Source: Ewingella sp049889095
GTDB taxonomy: Bacteria; Pseudomonadota; Gammaproteobacteria; Enterobacterales; Enterobacteriaceae
Direction: 5' to 3' (one strand)
DNA: 64,000 nucleotides
Assembly: GCA_049889095.1 (NCBI GenBank)
Contig: JBLJFK010000002.1
A program made the translations under genes and the position numbers. Under the pieces are notes generated by a model that was given only the letters and a program-made list of their open reading frames with translations, had not been told where the DNA came from and searched no databases. The number at the start of each line of letters is the position of its first letter. Position 1 is the first letter of the stretch. Below, piece by piece: positions 7,859-16,592 of the stretch.

Positions 7859-9439
7859 CTACTTGGTTTTGGAACTAAAAATCGAGTTAAAGAAGCTGTA
7901 CAGGGCGTCACCGGCAATAAAGCCAGCGGCCAGAATTTCCATCGGTGTGCGACCTTTTTCACCCCAGATCCGAATGATAATGATGCGCAGCACAATACCG
8001 GTTATTACGGCCCAACCGGCCATCACGCTATTGATTAGCAGCCCCGTCGCCACCAGAACGCCTAACTGGCGCTTCGGCCCGCCGATGAGCTGAATAAGCG
8101 CACCCGGAATGGCCCAGATCATCAGGCTGTATGCGATGCCGGGCTGGGCACCAGCCTGAATAGTTTTGGCATACACACGGGCAACCGGCGGTACCAGATC
8201 CTGAGCAAAGTAACCGGTGTGCGCGAACCACACCACCGGAATAGCAATCAGAAAGGCGATCAGAGCAGCAAACAGCTGGATACGTCGTCCGATAAGCTCT
8301 TCTCGTAAATCTTTACCATAACCGCGCAGGATAAATCCGGCTTTAAGATCAAAGCCCATATCAGCAAAGGCCGGGCCAGTCGCGGCAGTAAAGCCGGTGA
8401 GCACGCAAAGCGCCAGCGGCGGGAAGCCAATCAAGATACCCACGATCAGCGTGATCAACGCCACGGCGAAAGCCGGGAACCAGCCAGAGTGCATCGCGGC
8501 TATGCCAACAATGAGTTCATGGAAGAAAGCGGCAAAAGCAGCATAAACAATGAAGGCGACCAACATGCCGATCGACATTTCGCTATACAAACCACCCGCC
8601 AGTGCTAGCAAAGCGGCAATAACGATATAACCAACAGCACCCAACCCAAGTGCCTTACGTGCCTCGGTAGCCGGTTGGGTGTAACTGACTTTGGCATCGG
8701 CGTTTTTCGCCCGCACCACCTGAATCACCTGAATTAGCGAAACCAGCCCAGCGCCCACCATCATGCCGTGCGGAATGTACATGGCACTGAGGTCTAAACC
8801 AGCAATCGGCTGGGCGTAGGCGCGGATCAGCAGACCGATACCAAACATACTTAATGCCCAAATATTACCAATGAACGCTGTACCAAAAGCCGCCATCGGG
8901 ATTTTAAGCATCGCACCACCCAGACCAATCACCACACCGACCACCAGTAGCCAGGCCTGACGTCCGCCCTTATCACCGGCTTTAATGGCTTCCGCGGCGG
9001 CAACGCCCGGTGGCCACGCATTGCTGGCAGGGAAGACTTTGGTATCGAACAAACGGTAAAGCAGATAGGCATCGAGCAACATAGCGACGGATACACCGAT
9101 AAACATCGGTAAAATTAACTGCGGCTGTCCCATGACATAAGGAATAGCAATCGGCATCAGTAAACTGTTGGCGGCACCAAAAGTGGCAGAAGAGATCACC
9201 GTTTGGGCCAGATTCTGAATATGTATCGAGCGGTAGCGCTGGAAAACCTGCATCGGAACGCGCGCCAGCAACATGGCAAACAGCGCACCGATAATAGAAG
9301 TATTCGGCGTAACGCCTAATGTGGTGATCAGCTGCACGCCAATGATTGCACCCAATATGGAAAGCAAAATCATGACTAATAGCGTGCCAATATCCCTGAG
9401 TGGGTTTGATTTATCATTCTGAAAATCATGTGCTGACAT
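7859..9439 (-). CDS. OPT-family oligopeptide transporter
   Basis: An integral membrane protein of 526 residues with about 14 hydrophobic segments and features of the oligopeptide transporter family, such as FPASNAWPPGVAAAEAIKAGDKGG and GLDLSAMYIPHGMMVGAG read over two stretches. OPT proteins take up peptides, modified peptides or metal chelates with protons. It is the first structural gene behind the iclR-type regulator and is followed after 166 bases by the DUF1177 gene and aroM. Substrate unknown. Confidence 0.88.
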   Translation of the reverse strand: MSAHDFQNDKSNPLRDIGTLLVMILLSILGAIIGVQLITTLGVTPNTSIIGALFAMLLARVPMQVFQRYRSIHIQNLAQTVISSATFGAANSLLMPIAIPYVMGQPQLILPMFIGVSVAMLLDAYLLYRLFDTKVFPASNAWPPGVAAAEAIKAGDKGGRQAWLLVVGVVIGLGGAMLKIPMAAFGTAFIGNIWALSMFGIGLLIRAYAQPIAGLDLSAMYIPHGMMVGAGLVSLIQVIQVVRAKNADAKVSYTQPATEARKALGLGAVGYIVIAALLALAGGLYSEMSIGMLVAFIVYAAFAAFFHELIVGIAAMHSGWFPAFAVALITLIVGILIGFPPLALCVLTGFTAATGPAFADMGFDLKAGFILRGYGKDLREELIGRRIQLFAALIAFLIAIPVVWFAHTGYFAQDLVPPVARVYAKTIQAGAQPGIAYSLMIWAIPGALIQLIGGPKRQLGVLVATGLLINSVMAGWAVITGIVLRIIIIRIWGEKGRTPMEILAAGFIAGDALYSFFNSIFSSKTK

Positions 9440-9534
9440 AACGGCCCCTGAGGTTGGTGCAAATAAATACGTTATTTTTCACGCCTGAGAATAAATTTTT
9501 ACTCACCGACGAACAGTCGCGGTGCGGTATCGGT

Positions 9535-10299
9535 CTATTGCCAATACTCGTCACCTAATTTTTCAGCGAGTTGCTGAGTGACGGCGATCAGACCCTCTTT
9601 AATTCCTGCGGGGATATCCTGACCTTCCTGCGGCGAAGGAAACGATAAACACAATCCCAGCATCTCATTACGGTGCTTATTAGTAATACTGGTCGCTAAT
9701 GTACTGATACCTTGCAACGTTTCATTGCAGGCATGAGACACACCACTTTCCCGGATTGGTACAAGTCGGGCCAATAAAGCCTCTAAATTTTGTGGTGAAT
9801 TCACTGAATTGACCCGGTAATCCGTGCCAAAACGCAAAATAACGTCTTCGTCAGTATAACGCGCCAGAATGGCTCTACCGATGGCCGTTTCATGGGCCGG
9901 AAGCAGGCTGCCCGCCGGTGTCACCACTTGCAAGTAGGTGCGTCCGGGGAACATGCGCATTACCATGATATCTCGCCCGGTCAACATCGATATATAGCCG
10001 GTGCATTGGGTCAACTGCCCAAGTTGTGCCATAAAAGGTGACGCTGTATCCACCAGCGGTGCCGAAAGATAATTGCTGGCGACCGACAGAATGAGTTTCC
10101 CAATGCGATATAAACGGCTATCGGGATCTCGTTCTAATAACCCTTGTTCTTCCATGGTCATGAGTAATCGCGACGCTGTGCTTTTCGGTAATCCTAAATG
10201 TTCCACGACATCACTGAATGACATTCCAGGATTGCTTTGCCCACTCCCCATTCGGGAAAATAATTGTAATACCGCAGAGGCATTTTCTAGTGTGGTCAT
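9535..10299 (-). CDS. IclR-family transcriptional regulator
   Basis: A 254-residue regulator with an N-terminal winged helix (VVEHLGLPKSTASRLLMTMEEQGLLERD, shown in part) and a C-terminal IclR effector domain (TPAGSLLPAHETAIGRAILA, GVSHACNETLQGISTLA). Effector domains of this family bind small acids. It lies directly upstream of the OPT transporter on the same strand and most likely controls the OPT-DUF1177-aroM genes. GTTCC/GGAAC half-sites just before its start codon suggest autoregulation. Confidence 0.9.
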   Translation of the reverse strand: MTTLENASAVLQLFSRMGSGQSNPGMSFSDVVEHLGLPKSTASRLLMTMEEQGLLERDPDSRLYRIGKLILSVASNYLSAPLVDTASPFMAQLGQLTQCTGYISMLTGRDIMVMRMFPGRTYLQVVTPAGSLLPAHETAIGRAILARYTDEDVILRFGTDYRVNSVNSPQNLEALLARLVPIRESGVSHACNETLQGISTLATSITNKHRNEMLGLCLSFPSPQEGQDIPAGIKEGLIAVTQQLAEKLGDEYWQ

Positions 10300-10306
10300 A
10301 ACAAGG

Positions 10307-10331
10307 GTTCCGATATGTGGAACTCAGTTCC
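10307..10331. promoter_or_regulatory. Candidate operator of the IclR-type regulator
   Basis: Three half-sites, GTTCC (10307), GGAAC (10319) and GTTCC (10327), form overlapping inverted repeats, including the perfect palindrome GGAACTCAGTTCC. They start 8 bases before the regulator ATG and cover its ribosome site, as expected for autorepression. Binding is inferred. Confidence 0.5.
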
Positions 10332-10633
10332 TGATTAGTTAAGTAAAATTTAAGGCTGAAAATGAGCGCGGTCAAGTTGTTTATTTTTTGTCTAAAGAAA
10401 CACAGCGAGCAGATATGCTTTATGCTCAAAAAAATACATATAATGGGGTGAGTGAGCGCAATTTTGTAGGATATTATGATGCCATATCATTTAATATCAG
10501 CAGGAAATATCATGCAATCCATCTGTCAGCGCTTATACAGAATATAGCGTGCCATAGACGCTTCGCTGATGATACTTCCGCCATCACGCGCTGTAAGTAA
10601 AACGGCGGTGATCAGCCGTTCCAGGATGTCAAA
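10332..10633. other. Intergenic region between regulator and yaiA
   Basis: About 300 AT-rich bases, probably holding the promoter of the IclR-type gene. I see no convincing gene, RNA or repeat in it. Confidence 0.4.
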
Positions 10634-10825
10634 TTAACTAATATTGTGATCTTCATAGCGCCGTTTGGAGTCAAGTGCTTCGCGTTCGGTTTCGTGTTCG
10701 CTAATCAGCGTATCGGGTTTGGGATGATCGGCACGCAGTTCGTACCAGGTTTCCGTTTTGCCTGGCTCGCCCTTTTCAACCGGAACAATATAGGCAGTGC
10801 GCGGATAGGGAGGATGACTCGGCAT
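10634..10825 (-). CDS. yaiA: YaiA family protein
   Basis: A small protein of 63 residues (YPRTAYIVPVEKGEPGKTET, then TWYELRADHPKPDTLISEHE) matching E. coli YaiA, whose function is unknown. As in E. coli it lies downstream of aroL on the same strand, though here a hairpin separates the two. An AAGGAG precedes its ATG. Confidence 0.9.
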   Translation of the reverse strand: MPSHPPYPRTAYIVPVEKGEPGKTETWYELRADHPKPDTLISEHETEREALDSKRRYEDHNIS

Positions 10826-10929
10826 AAAAACTCCTTGGCAGAGAGAAATAGATAAACACTTAAGAGCTTAAGTATAGACATTCAGCAGCAACACCTTGCA
10901 AAGTCAAAGCTCGGAAGCCTCTGAAAAGC

Positions 10930-10955
10930 AAAACGGGCCATAAAGGCCCGTTCTC
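10930..10955 (-). terminator. Hairpin between aroL and yaiA
   Basis: AACGGGCC (10932-10939) pairs with GGCCCGTT (10945-10952). Read on the minus strand it is followed by TTTTGCTTTT, a moderate terminator that may only partly block aroL-yaiA read-through. Confidence 0.6.
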
Positions 10956-10977
10956 TCACCACTAAGTCAGCGTAAGC

Positions 10978-11502
10978 TTATCGCGCGACTGCCAGAACCA
11001 GCGCATCAAGAATTGCATCGACCACTTGGGCTGGTGCATGCGCGCCATCAACGACGATATGCGCTGCGGCCTGATACAAGGCTTCACGCTCATTGAGTAC
11101 TTCAAGCATCTCTTCAGTGATGGGTTTGCCTGTAAGAGTGGGTCGCTGATCTTCCAACGGTGACGCTTGCAGACGATGCGCGAGGGTAGATGCAGGGGAA
11201 CGCAGATAAATAACCGTTCCGGCGCGGCGCATAAAATCACGATTATGCTCAGCCAACACCACACCGCCGCCGGTGGCGACGACGGTCAGCGCAGAACTGA
11301 TGCTTTCAAGCGTCTCAGTCTCTCGGCGACGGAAACCTTCCCAACCTTCCCGCTCTACAATTTCAGCCACGCTGAACCTAGATGTTTGCACCAGATAACT
11401 ATCGGTATCGACAAATTTATAGCTCAGTGCAATAGCCAGCGCACTGCCCACCGTGGTTTTACCTGCGCCGCGGGCGCCTATCATGAAAATGGGTTGAGTC
11501 AT
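10978..11502 (-). CDS. aroL: Shikimate kinase II AroL
   Basis: A cytoplasmic ATP-dependent shikimate kinase of 174 residues in aromatic amino acid synthesis. Seen are the P-loop (GARGAGKTTVG), the shikimate site (DTDSYL, FRRRETETLE, ATGGGVVL) and the lid (RPTLTGKPI). The frame runs 41 codons further upstream, but the family begins at MTQPIFMIG, 11502. Yet-conserved downstream partner is yaiA. A TrpR-like operator lies 87 bases upstream, in line with TrpR control of aroL in E. coli; I did not find a clear TyrR box. Confidence 0.95.
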   Translation of the reverse strand: MTQPIFMIGARGAGKTTVGSALAIALSYKFVDTDSYLVQTSRFSVAEIVEREGWEGFRRRETETLESISSALTVVATGGGVVLAEHNRDFMRRAGTVIYLRSPASTLAHRLQASPLEDQRPTLTGKPITEEMLEVLNEREALYQAAAHIVVDGAHAPAQVVDAILDALVLAVAR

Positions 11503-11588
11503 TACCGCTATCCTTAATCCCCGGGTGCCTGGTTTATTCGCTGGATGACAAGTCTTCATCGTCTGATGAATATCAAAACAGTCATGTC

Positions 11589-11606
11589 GTACTCGCAAAA
11601 TAGTAC
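11589..11606. promoter_or_regulatory. Candidate TrpR operator of aroL
   Basis: GTACTCGCAAAATAGTAC agrees with the TrpR consensus GTACTAGTTAACTAGTAC at 14 of 18 positions, with both outer GTACT/AGTAC arms perfect. E. coli aroL is known to be under TrpR as well as TyrR control. Confidence 0.65.
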
Positions 11607-11773
11607 AACAAAAAAGCCTCATCAACAGGTTTAAATCGCCCGCTAGTGAAGCCTAAGGTCGGTACTGCTCTGATGGTAATCATCGTCTTATCTTGAGGGC
11701 ATCATACTGATAAATACCGGTGGTGCAATGACTCACCAAAACCTACAGGGTAAAAGGCAAGCAAAATACGATT

Positions 11774-12352
11774 TCAGCGCGGTTTACAGATGTAGACCAG
11801 CGCGGGTGGGAAGTTCTTCACCACGCGGATTCTCTGCCAGGTAAAGTAACGTGAAAGCATTTTCTCTGACAGATGGCTATATTGAAACTGCACCATAACA
11901 CCATTATTGGCTTTCAGCCTTTGCTGCGCTTTTTGCAGTATTTTCATGCTGATACGCGTGGGTATCGACAACAATGGCAGGCAGGAGAAAACGGCGTCGA
12001 AATCGCCGTCGAGATGTTCAGCCGAATGTGCCATCACCTGTAGACGCGAATCATTAATTTGATTCAATTTATGGACAAAACCAGATTGGATCTCAAAGGC
12101 CTGCAGTTGAGCATCCGCGCGCATGTTGTCGAGAATACGCTTGGTTAATACCCCATCAGCAGAACCCAGTTCTGCGATTTTCAGCGATTTAGTCCAGTCA
12201 ATCTGACTCAGCATTGCGCGGCATAACCAAGGCGAAGAGGGAACCAATGTGCCCATCGTGCGTGGTGACGAGATAAAGTTCTGCAAGTAGTAAAATTGAT
12301 TCTGTAGTGAGACCCTGGTGTTTTTGATAGTCAGTCTTGTAGCATTTAACAT
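11774..12352 (-). CDS. Class I SAM-dependent methyltransferase, PmtA-like
   Basis: A 192-residue protein resembling bacterial phospholipid N-methyltransferases of the PmtA type: an N-terminal FYYLQNFISSPRTMGTLVPS segment, then a SAM motif I (IAELGSADGVLTKRIL) and AFEIQSGFVHKL. Motif I is atypical (GSADG in place of the more usual GPGTG). The substrate cannot be read from sequence; phosphatidylethanolamine is one option, another small or lipid acceptor is possible. The gene stands alone with AT-rich DNA upstream. Confidence 0.65.
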   Translation of the reverse strand: MLNATRLTIKNTRVSLQNQFYYLQNFISSPRTMGTLVPSSPWLCRAMLSQIDWTKSLKIAELGSADGVLTKRILDNMRADAQLQAFEIQSGFVHKLNQINDSRLQVMAHSAEHLDGDFDAVFSCLPLLSIPTRISMKILQKAQQRLKANNGVMVQFQYSHLSEKMLSRYFTWQRIRVVKNFPPALVYICKPR

Positions 12353-12560
12353 TTTTTATAACCCCTGGGGAAGTAGACCACTATCACATAAAAAAATTCT
12401 TAAGGAATAATTAATTAAGTTTATTAGTTCATTAACAAGGGTTAATCATGCACTTAAAATGAGAATACTCTCCATTCTCTTTGGTTGAATTTATTCTTAA
12501 CCGGTATTTTTGTAAGAAAATATTGAATGTCTTGGCGGACAGAGAGTGAATCCGAAGCAA

Positions 12561-12597
12561 AGAAAATAGCCGGCCTCAGGAAACTGAGCCGGCTATT
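12561..12597 (-). terminator. Terminator of the DUF1471 gene
   Basis: AATAGCCGGC (12565-12574) pairs with GCCGGCTATT (12588-12597), extended inside by TCAG/CTGA. On the minus strand TTTTCTTT follows. Confidence 0.8.
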
Positions 12598-12638
12598 GGC
12601 AATAAATCGAATAAGTGCCGGTTCCCCGGCAACTGTGT

Positions 12639-12914
12639 TTATCGATACAATTCTACGCTGGTACGTTCAAGGCTGGAGTCACCCGGAGAGCTCATCCCTA
12701 TCACCCGATAGTGGCTTGCGCCTTTGTCAGTCGCCTGAGCATTAAGCTGTTCTTTGATGCTGCCCGGTGCGCCACTCATCTGACTCACAGAGACGACACC
12801 CAATGGCTGATAATTACCGCTGTCAGCCTGTGCGCTTGTTATCTGAGTGGCTGCCAGAGCCGAAAAAGACGCGGTCGTAATAATAGCTGCTGCTAAGATC
12901 GGTAAGATTTTCAT
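12639..12914 (-). CDS. Periplasmic DUF1471 (YdgH/BhsA/McbA-like) protein
   Basis: A 91-residue secreted protein: a signal peptide with a likely cleavage after SALA-A, then a single DUF1471 domain (LGVVSVSQMSGAPGSIKEQL, ATDKGASHYRVIGMSS). Family members such as BhsA and McbA are stress-induced periplasmic or outer-membrane proteins affecting biofilm and permeability. It is a single-gene unit with its own terminator. Which of the many paralogues it corresponds to cannot be decided. Confidence 0.85.
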   Translation of the reverse strand: MKILPILAAAIITTASFSALAATQITSAQADSGNYQPLGVVSVSQMSGAPGSIKEQLNAQATDKGASHYRVIGMSSPGDSSLERTSVELYR

Positions 12915-13235
12915 GATTCACACCTTCTGCTGTATTGAATGCTGTTTAATTTCCGTTCTACAACAATGACGTTTGCGGATGTTTTCCGTTGAGTTAATTA
13001 TCTGCCCGCGAGTGCAAGAAGACGTCATGCGCCGTAAAAATGTTTAATCTTTGTGACGAGAATAAGGAGAGAGTGAAAGTAAAAATTTCAGCATCAGCAA
13101 GGTGCAGAGAATTAAGGAGTTTTGATGAATTTCTAAGAGGGATATCACAACCAGGTCGGCAGATTCGCACAAATCGACGCCAGCTAGCAATCACTGTTAT
13201 GATTCTTTTTATTTACGACAAAAGGGAGTTCGTTT
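12915..13235. other. Intergenic region upstream of yedI
   Basis: About 320 bases between two divergent genes, presumably holding both promoters. No gene or clear structured RNA seen. Confidence 0.4.
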
Positions 13236-14156
13236 ATGGCTGGAACCAGCCTCCTGGCATTGATCGATGATATTGCATCGATTCTTGATGATGTAGCCGC
13301 CATGAGCAAAGTGGCGGCCAAGAAAACCGCCAGCGTTTTGGGTGACGACCTGGCCCTTAATGCGCAGCAGGTCAGTGGAGTCAAAGCCGATCGCGAATTA
13401 CCGATCGTCTGGTCTGTCGCTAAAGGCTCATTGATTAATAAAGCCATTCTAGTGCCGCTGGCACTCTTGATCAGCGCCTTTGCCCCGTGGGCAATCACGC
13501 CGCTGCTGATGATTGGCGGTGCCTACTTATGTTACGAAGGCTTCGAGAAAGTCGCGCATAAACTATTACACAGCAAAGAACAAACGCATAAAAAGTCCGA
13601 TATCTCGCCCGAGGTGAAATCTGCAGCTGACATCGCTCAAGTCGAAAAAGAGAAAATTAAAGGCGCGGTGCGCACCGATTTTATTCTTTCCGCAGAGATT
13701 ATCGTTATTTCTCTCGGCACCGTGGCCGCCGCACCCTTTATGAGCCAAGTGACCGTCATGGTGCTGATTGCCGTGGTGATGACCCTCGGGGTATACGGAT
13801 TGGTTGCAGCCATTGTCAAAATTGATGACGCCGGTTTATATCTGAGCAAGTTGAATGGCGAAAGCGGCTTTATGCAGGCGGTACGCAAATTTGGCGGGCT
13901 GATCGTCAATGCCGCACCATGGTTGATGAAGACGCTGTCCGTCGTCGGTACTTTTGCGATGTTCCTGGTTGGTGGCAGCATTATCAGCCACGGCCTGCCG
14001 TTTATGCATAGTCTGGTCGAAGTGCTTAATCATGGACATCAGGGGTTTGTCAGCACATTGATCACCGGCGCTACCGACCTGGTGGTTGGTCTGATCGTCG
14101 GCGCGCTGGTGCTGGCGGTGGTGATGCTCGGCCAAAAAGCCTTCAGTAAAAAATAG
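13236..14156 (+). CDS. yedI: DUF808 inner-membrane protein YedI
   Basis: A 306-residue membrane protein matching YedI: MAGTSLLALIDDIASILDDV, AAKKTASVLGDDLALNAQQV, then several hydrophobic segments (residues about 67-90, 150-190, 225-250, 275-300). Function is unknown in the family. AAAGGGAG precedes the ATG. It stands alone between two intergenic regions. Confidence 0.9.
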   Translation: MAGTSLLALIDDIASILDDVAAMSKVAAKKTASVLGDDLALNAQQVSGVKADRELPIVWSVAKGSLINKAILVPLALLISAFAPWAITPLLMIGGAYLCYEGFEKVAHKLLHSKEQTHKKSDISPEVKSAADIAQVEKEKIKGAVRTDFILSAEIIVISLGTVAAAPFMSQVTVMVLIAVVMTLGVYGLVAAIVKIDDAGLYLSKLNGESGFMQAVRKFGGLIVNAAPWLMKTLSVVGTFAMFLVGGSIISHGLPFMHSLVEVLNHGHQGFVSTLITGATDLVVGLIVGALVLAVVMLGQKAFSKK

Positions 14157-14204
14157 TGGCTACGGGGCGCCGCATTGACTTTATGCCGCGCCCTGAAACC
14201 TCCT

Positions 14205-14975
14205 TCAAGATTTATTGGCCACAATCATCGCCAGATCGACGCTAAAAGAGCCATCTGGTTGGATGTCAAAATGCTGAATCACATCATCCGGCATGACTTT
14301 TTGCATTTCACGTATTGCCACGACAAAATGTTCCGGTGTACGCATTCTCGCCACCCAACTGTTGAACTCCAGCACCAGACGTCCGCAGCTCAGCGTCTCT
14401 ATCTGGAACCCTGCCTCGGTGAATAAGCTCAGCCACTGACCCGGCGCATAATTGTGCACGTGCGAAGTATCACGCAGCTTCTCCACCGTTTGCAGATAAA
14501 TATCCAGCAACGGATGGCCGGGCGAAGCAACATCCATCATGATGATTTTTCCACCCGGCTTCAGCACGCGGCGGGCTTCGCGCAGTGCCTGACCGACATC
14601 ATGCCAGTGATGCGCCGAATAGCGGCTGATGATCACATCAGCACTGTTGTCAGCAAACGGCAGCGATTCCGCCACACCTTGTTGCACCTCAATATTATTC
14701 AGACCCTGGTCTTTTGCAGCCTGCGCCACCACGTCGAGCATCTGCGAAGACAGATCATAGGCAATCACCTTATTCACCACAGACGCCGCAATAAAGCTGG
14801 CATGACCGGCACCACAGCCTAAATCGATCACCAGCGCATCAGGATGGGGTTGCAGCAGAATCGCCAACTGCTGTAAATCCTGCCCCTGAGAATGCACAGT
14901 GCTGGTCAGATAATCCTGCGCCTGAGAGCCGAACTGCTTATCGACTGCGTGGCTGTGACTGTTTTTGCTCATCAT
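14205..14975 (-). CDS. YafE/UbiE-type SAM-dependent methyltransferase
   Basis: A 256-residue class I methyltransferase with motif I DLGCGAGHASF, a VISRYSAHHWHDVGQALREA segment and a post-motif VLKPGGKIIMMDV, closely resembling E. coli YafE, an uncharacterised methyltransferase. AAGGGA precedes the ATG at 14975. It is divergent from an HTH regulator with 140 bases between, a pairing that suggests the regulator controls it. The substrate is unknown. Confidence 0.8.
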   Translation of the reverse strand: MMSKNSHSHAVDKQFGSQAQDYLTSTVHSQGQDLQQLAILLQPHPDALVIDLGCGAGHASFIAASVVNKVIAYDLSSQMLDVVAQAAKDQGLNNIEVQQGVAESLPFADNSADVIISRYSAHHWHDVGQALREARRVLKPGGKIIMMDVASPGHPLLDIYLQTVEKLRDTSHVHNYAPGQWLSLFTEAGFQIETLSCGRLVLEFNSWVARMRTPEHFVVAIREMQKVMPDDVIQHFDIQPDGSFSVDLAMIVANKS

Positions 14976-15077
14976 AAATTATCCCTTTCATAATATTATT
15001 ATGTTTTAGCCGGACAGGGTTGCCCGCAGAACCACTATAGCTACGCCCCTATACGGGTACAATATGAGCAGTTATGC

Positions 15078-15091
15078 TAGTATAAATACTA
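15078..15091. promoter_or_regulatory. Palindrome in the methyltransferase/regulator divergent promoter
   Basis: TAGTAT and ATACTA arms separated by AA, 25 bases before the regulator ATG. It is a plausible operator for the adjacent HTH protein; inferred only. Confidence 0.4.
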
Positions 15092-15115
15092 CCCTTCTTA
15101 CGTGTGATAAGGCCA

Positions 15116-15904
15116 ATGCATAACAGTGCCCCCCTGAATGGCCCTAAAGCCCTTGGCGCTTTTTTACGCGCCCATCGCGAACGAACGACTCCGCAGGCTG
15201 TGGGTCTGCCAACGTCAGCACGTCGCCGTACCAGCGGCTTACGTCGTGAGGAGCTGGCGCAAATCAGCGGCATCAGCACGACCTGGTACACCTGGATCGA
15301 GCAGGGCCGAGATATATCAATATCGGCCGCGACACTTGACCAGTTGGCGATGGCGCTGTGCCTGCAAGCCGCTGCCCGGGAATATTTATTCAGCCTTGCC
15401 GGAGTGAAAGATCCGCTGGCACGCCCGGCAGACAATGAACCGGATAATGCAGTCAGTGACTGCGTTCATCAACTGGCCTGCCCCGGTTATCTGCTGGACA
15501 GCGCCTGGAATGTGCTGGCATGGAATTCGCAGGCAGAACAGCTTTTTGCGGGCTGGCTCGGAGTGGATCCGCAGCCTAATCTGCTACGATTTATGTTTCT
15601 GCACCCACTGGCGACACGTTTAGTGATCAACTGGCCACAGCGGGCAAAACGCGTAGTCGCTGAATTTCGTGCTGAAACCGGACACTACGCCCACTCAGAT
15701 GACATTCGCCAGTGCGTGATGAGATTATGTAATGAAAGTGAAGCGTTTAATCTTTGGTGGACACAACAGGAGGTGCTGGGCCGTGAAGGCGGCGAGCGGC
15801 GCTTCAAACATCCCATTCGCGGCGAAATCACCTACCGTCAGCAAACCTTTTCACCGGCAGGCCATGCAGAGTTCAAACTCGTGATGTTGGTTGAACAGGT
15901 CTAA
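15116..15904 (+). CDS. HTH transcriptional regulator with MmyB-like ligand-binding domain
   Basis: A 262-residue regulator. The N-terminus is a Cro/C1-type helix-turn-helix (TSGLRREELAQISGISTTWY, then TWIEQGRDISISAATLDQLA) and the rest is an MmyB-type domain (WNVLAWNSQAEQLF, LLRFMFLHPLA). Such proteins often regulate a neighbouring divergent enzyme gene; here that is the YafE-like methyltransferase. A GTG at 15104 is in frame but lacks a ribosome site, so the ATG at 15116 is chosen. Confidence 0.85.
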   Translation: MHNSAPLNGPKALGAFLRAHRERTTPQAVGLPTSARRRTSGLRREELAQISGISTTWYTWIEQGRDISISAATLDQLAMALCLQAAAREYLFSLAGVKDPLARPADNEPDNAVSDCVHQLACPGYLLDSAWNVLAWNSQAEQLFAGWLGVDPQPNLLRFMFLHPLATRLVINWPQRAKRVVAEFRAETGHYAHSDDIRQCVMRLCNESEAFNLWWTQQEVLGREGGERRFKHPIRGEITYRQQTFSPAGHAEFKLVMLVEQV

Positions 15905-15984
15905 TTGACAGACAGCTAACGGATGTGTGAGGCTAAATTTGTTATCAAAATGAAGATGTGTTTAACGCAAATGATCAGGAAATT

Positions 15985-16542
15985 ATGATGATAATTCGTC
16001 AACTGTATCAGGACAGCCATACCGAAATCCGCGTCGCCACTGAACTGGAAGCCGAACTGCATTTAGATGCTATCCGGGCCTCGGTGCAGGAGATTGGTGC
16101 ATGGGAAAGCTGGTGTAACGAGCAGTATCAGCTCGAAGACAGCCGCAAATATCTGATCGACTCCGAGCAAAAACGTCATCGCGGCGTCGAATTCAATTTT
16201 TGCCTGTTTGATCGTGCCAGCGGCCAGCTCATTGGCTCAGTCGGCGTTAACCGCATCAATCAGGATTATAAGTTCGCCAACATAGGTTACTGGATCCGCA
16301 CCGGTTTCACCGGTCACTCGCTGGCACCGCTGGCGGTCAAGGTCGCTGCGCGCTTTGCGTTCGACGAGCTGGCCCTGACGCGCCTTGAAATTGTCGCGAT
16401 GGAAGGCAATCACCGCAGTTGCCGGGTAGCTGAAAAAGCCGGTGCAGTAGCCGAAGGTCTGCACCGCAACCGCCTTTATTATCGTGGGAAACCCAAAAAT
16501 GCCTGGGTTTACTCACTCATCCCCGGCGATGTATCAGCCTGA
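15985..16542 (+). CDS. GNAT acetyltransferase (RimJ/RimL type)
   Basis: A 185-residue N-acetyltransferase with a GNAT core: FCLFDRASGQLIGSVGVNRI, IGYWIRTGFTGHSLA, LEIVAMEGNHRSCRVAEKAG and a C-terminal LYYRGKPKNAWVYSL. RimJ/RimL relatives acetylate ribosomal protein N-termini or small amines; the substrate here is unknown. AGGA sits before the ATG at 15985; an earlier in-frame ATG at 15958 lacks one. The sulfurtransferase gene follows by 50 bases. Confidence 0.8.
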   Translation: MMIIRQLYQDSHTEIRVATELEAELHLDAIRASVQEIGAWESWCNEQYQLEDSRKYLIDSEQKRHRGVEFNFCLFDRASGQLIGSVGVNRINQDYKFANIGYWIRTGFTGHSLAPLAVKVAARFAFDELALTRLEIVAMEGNHRSCRVAEKAGAVAEGLHRNRLYYRGKPKNAWVYSLIPGDVSA

Positions 16543-16592
16543 CGACGGGATCAGTAACCACGACCCTATACAATCTGAATAAGGCCCTGAAC

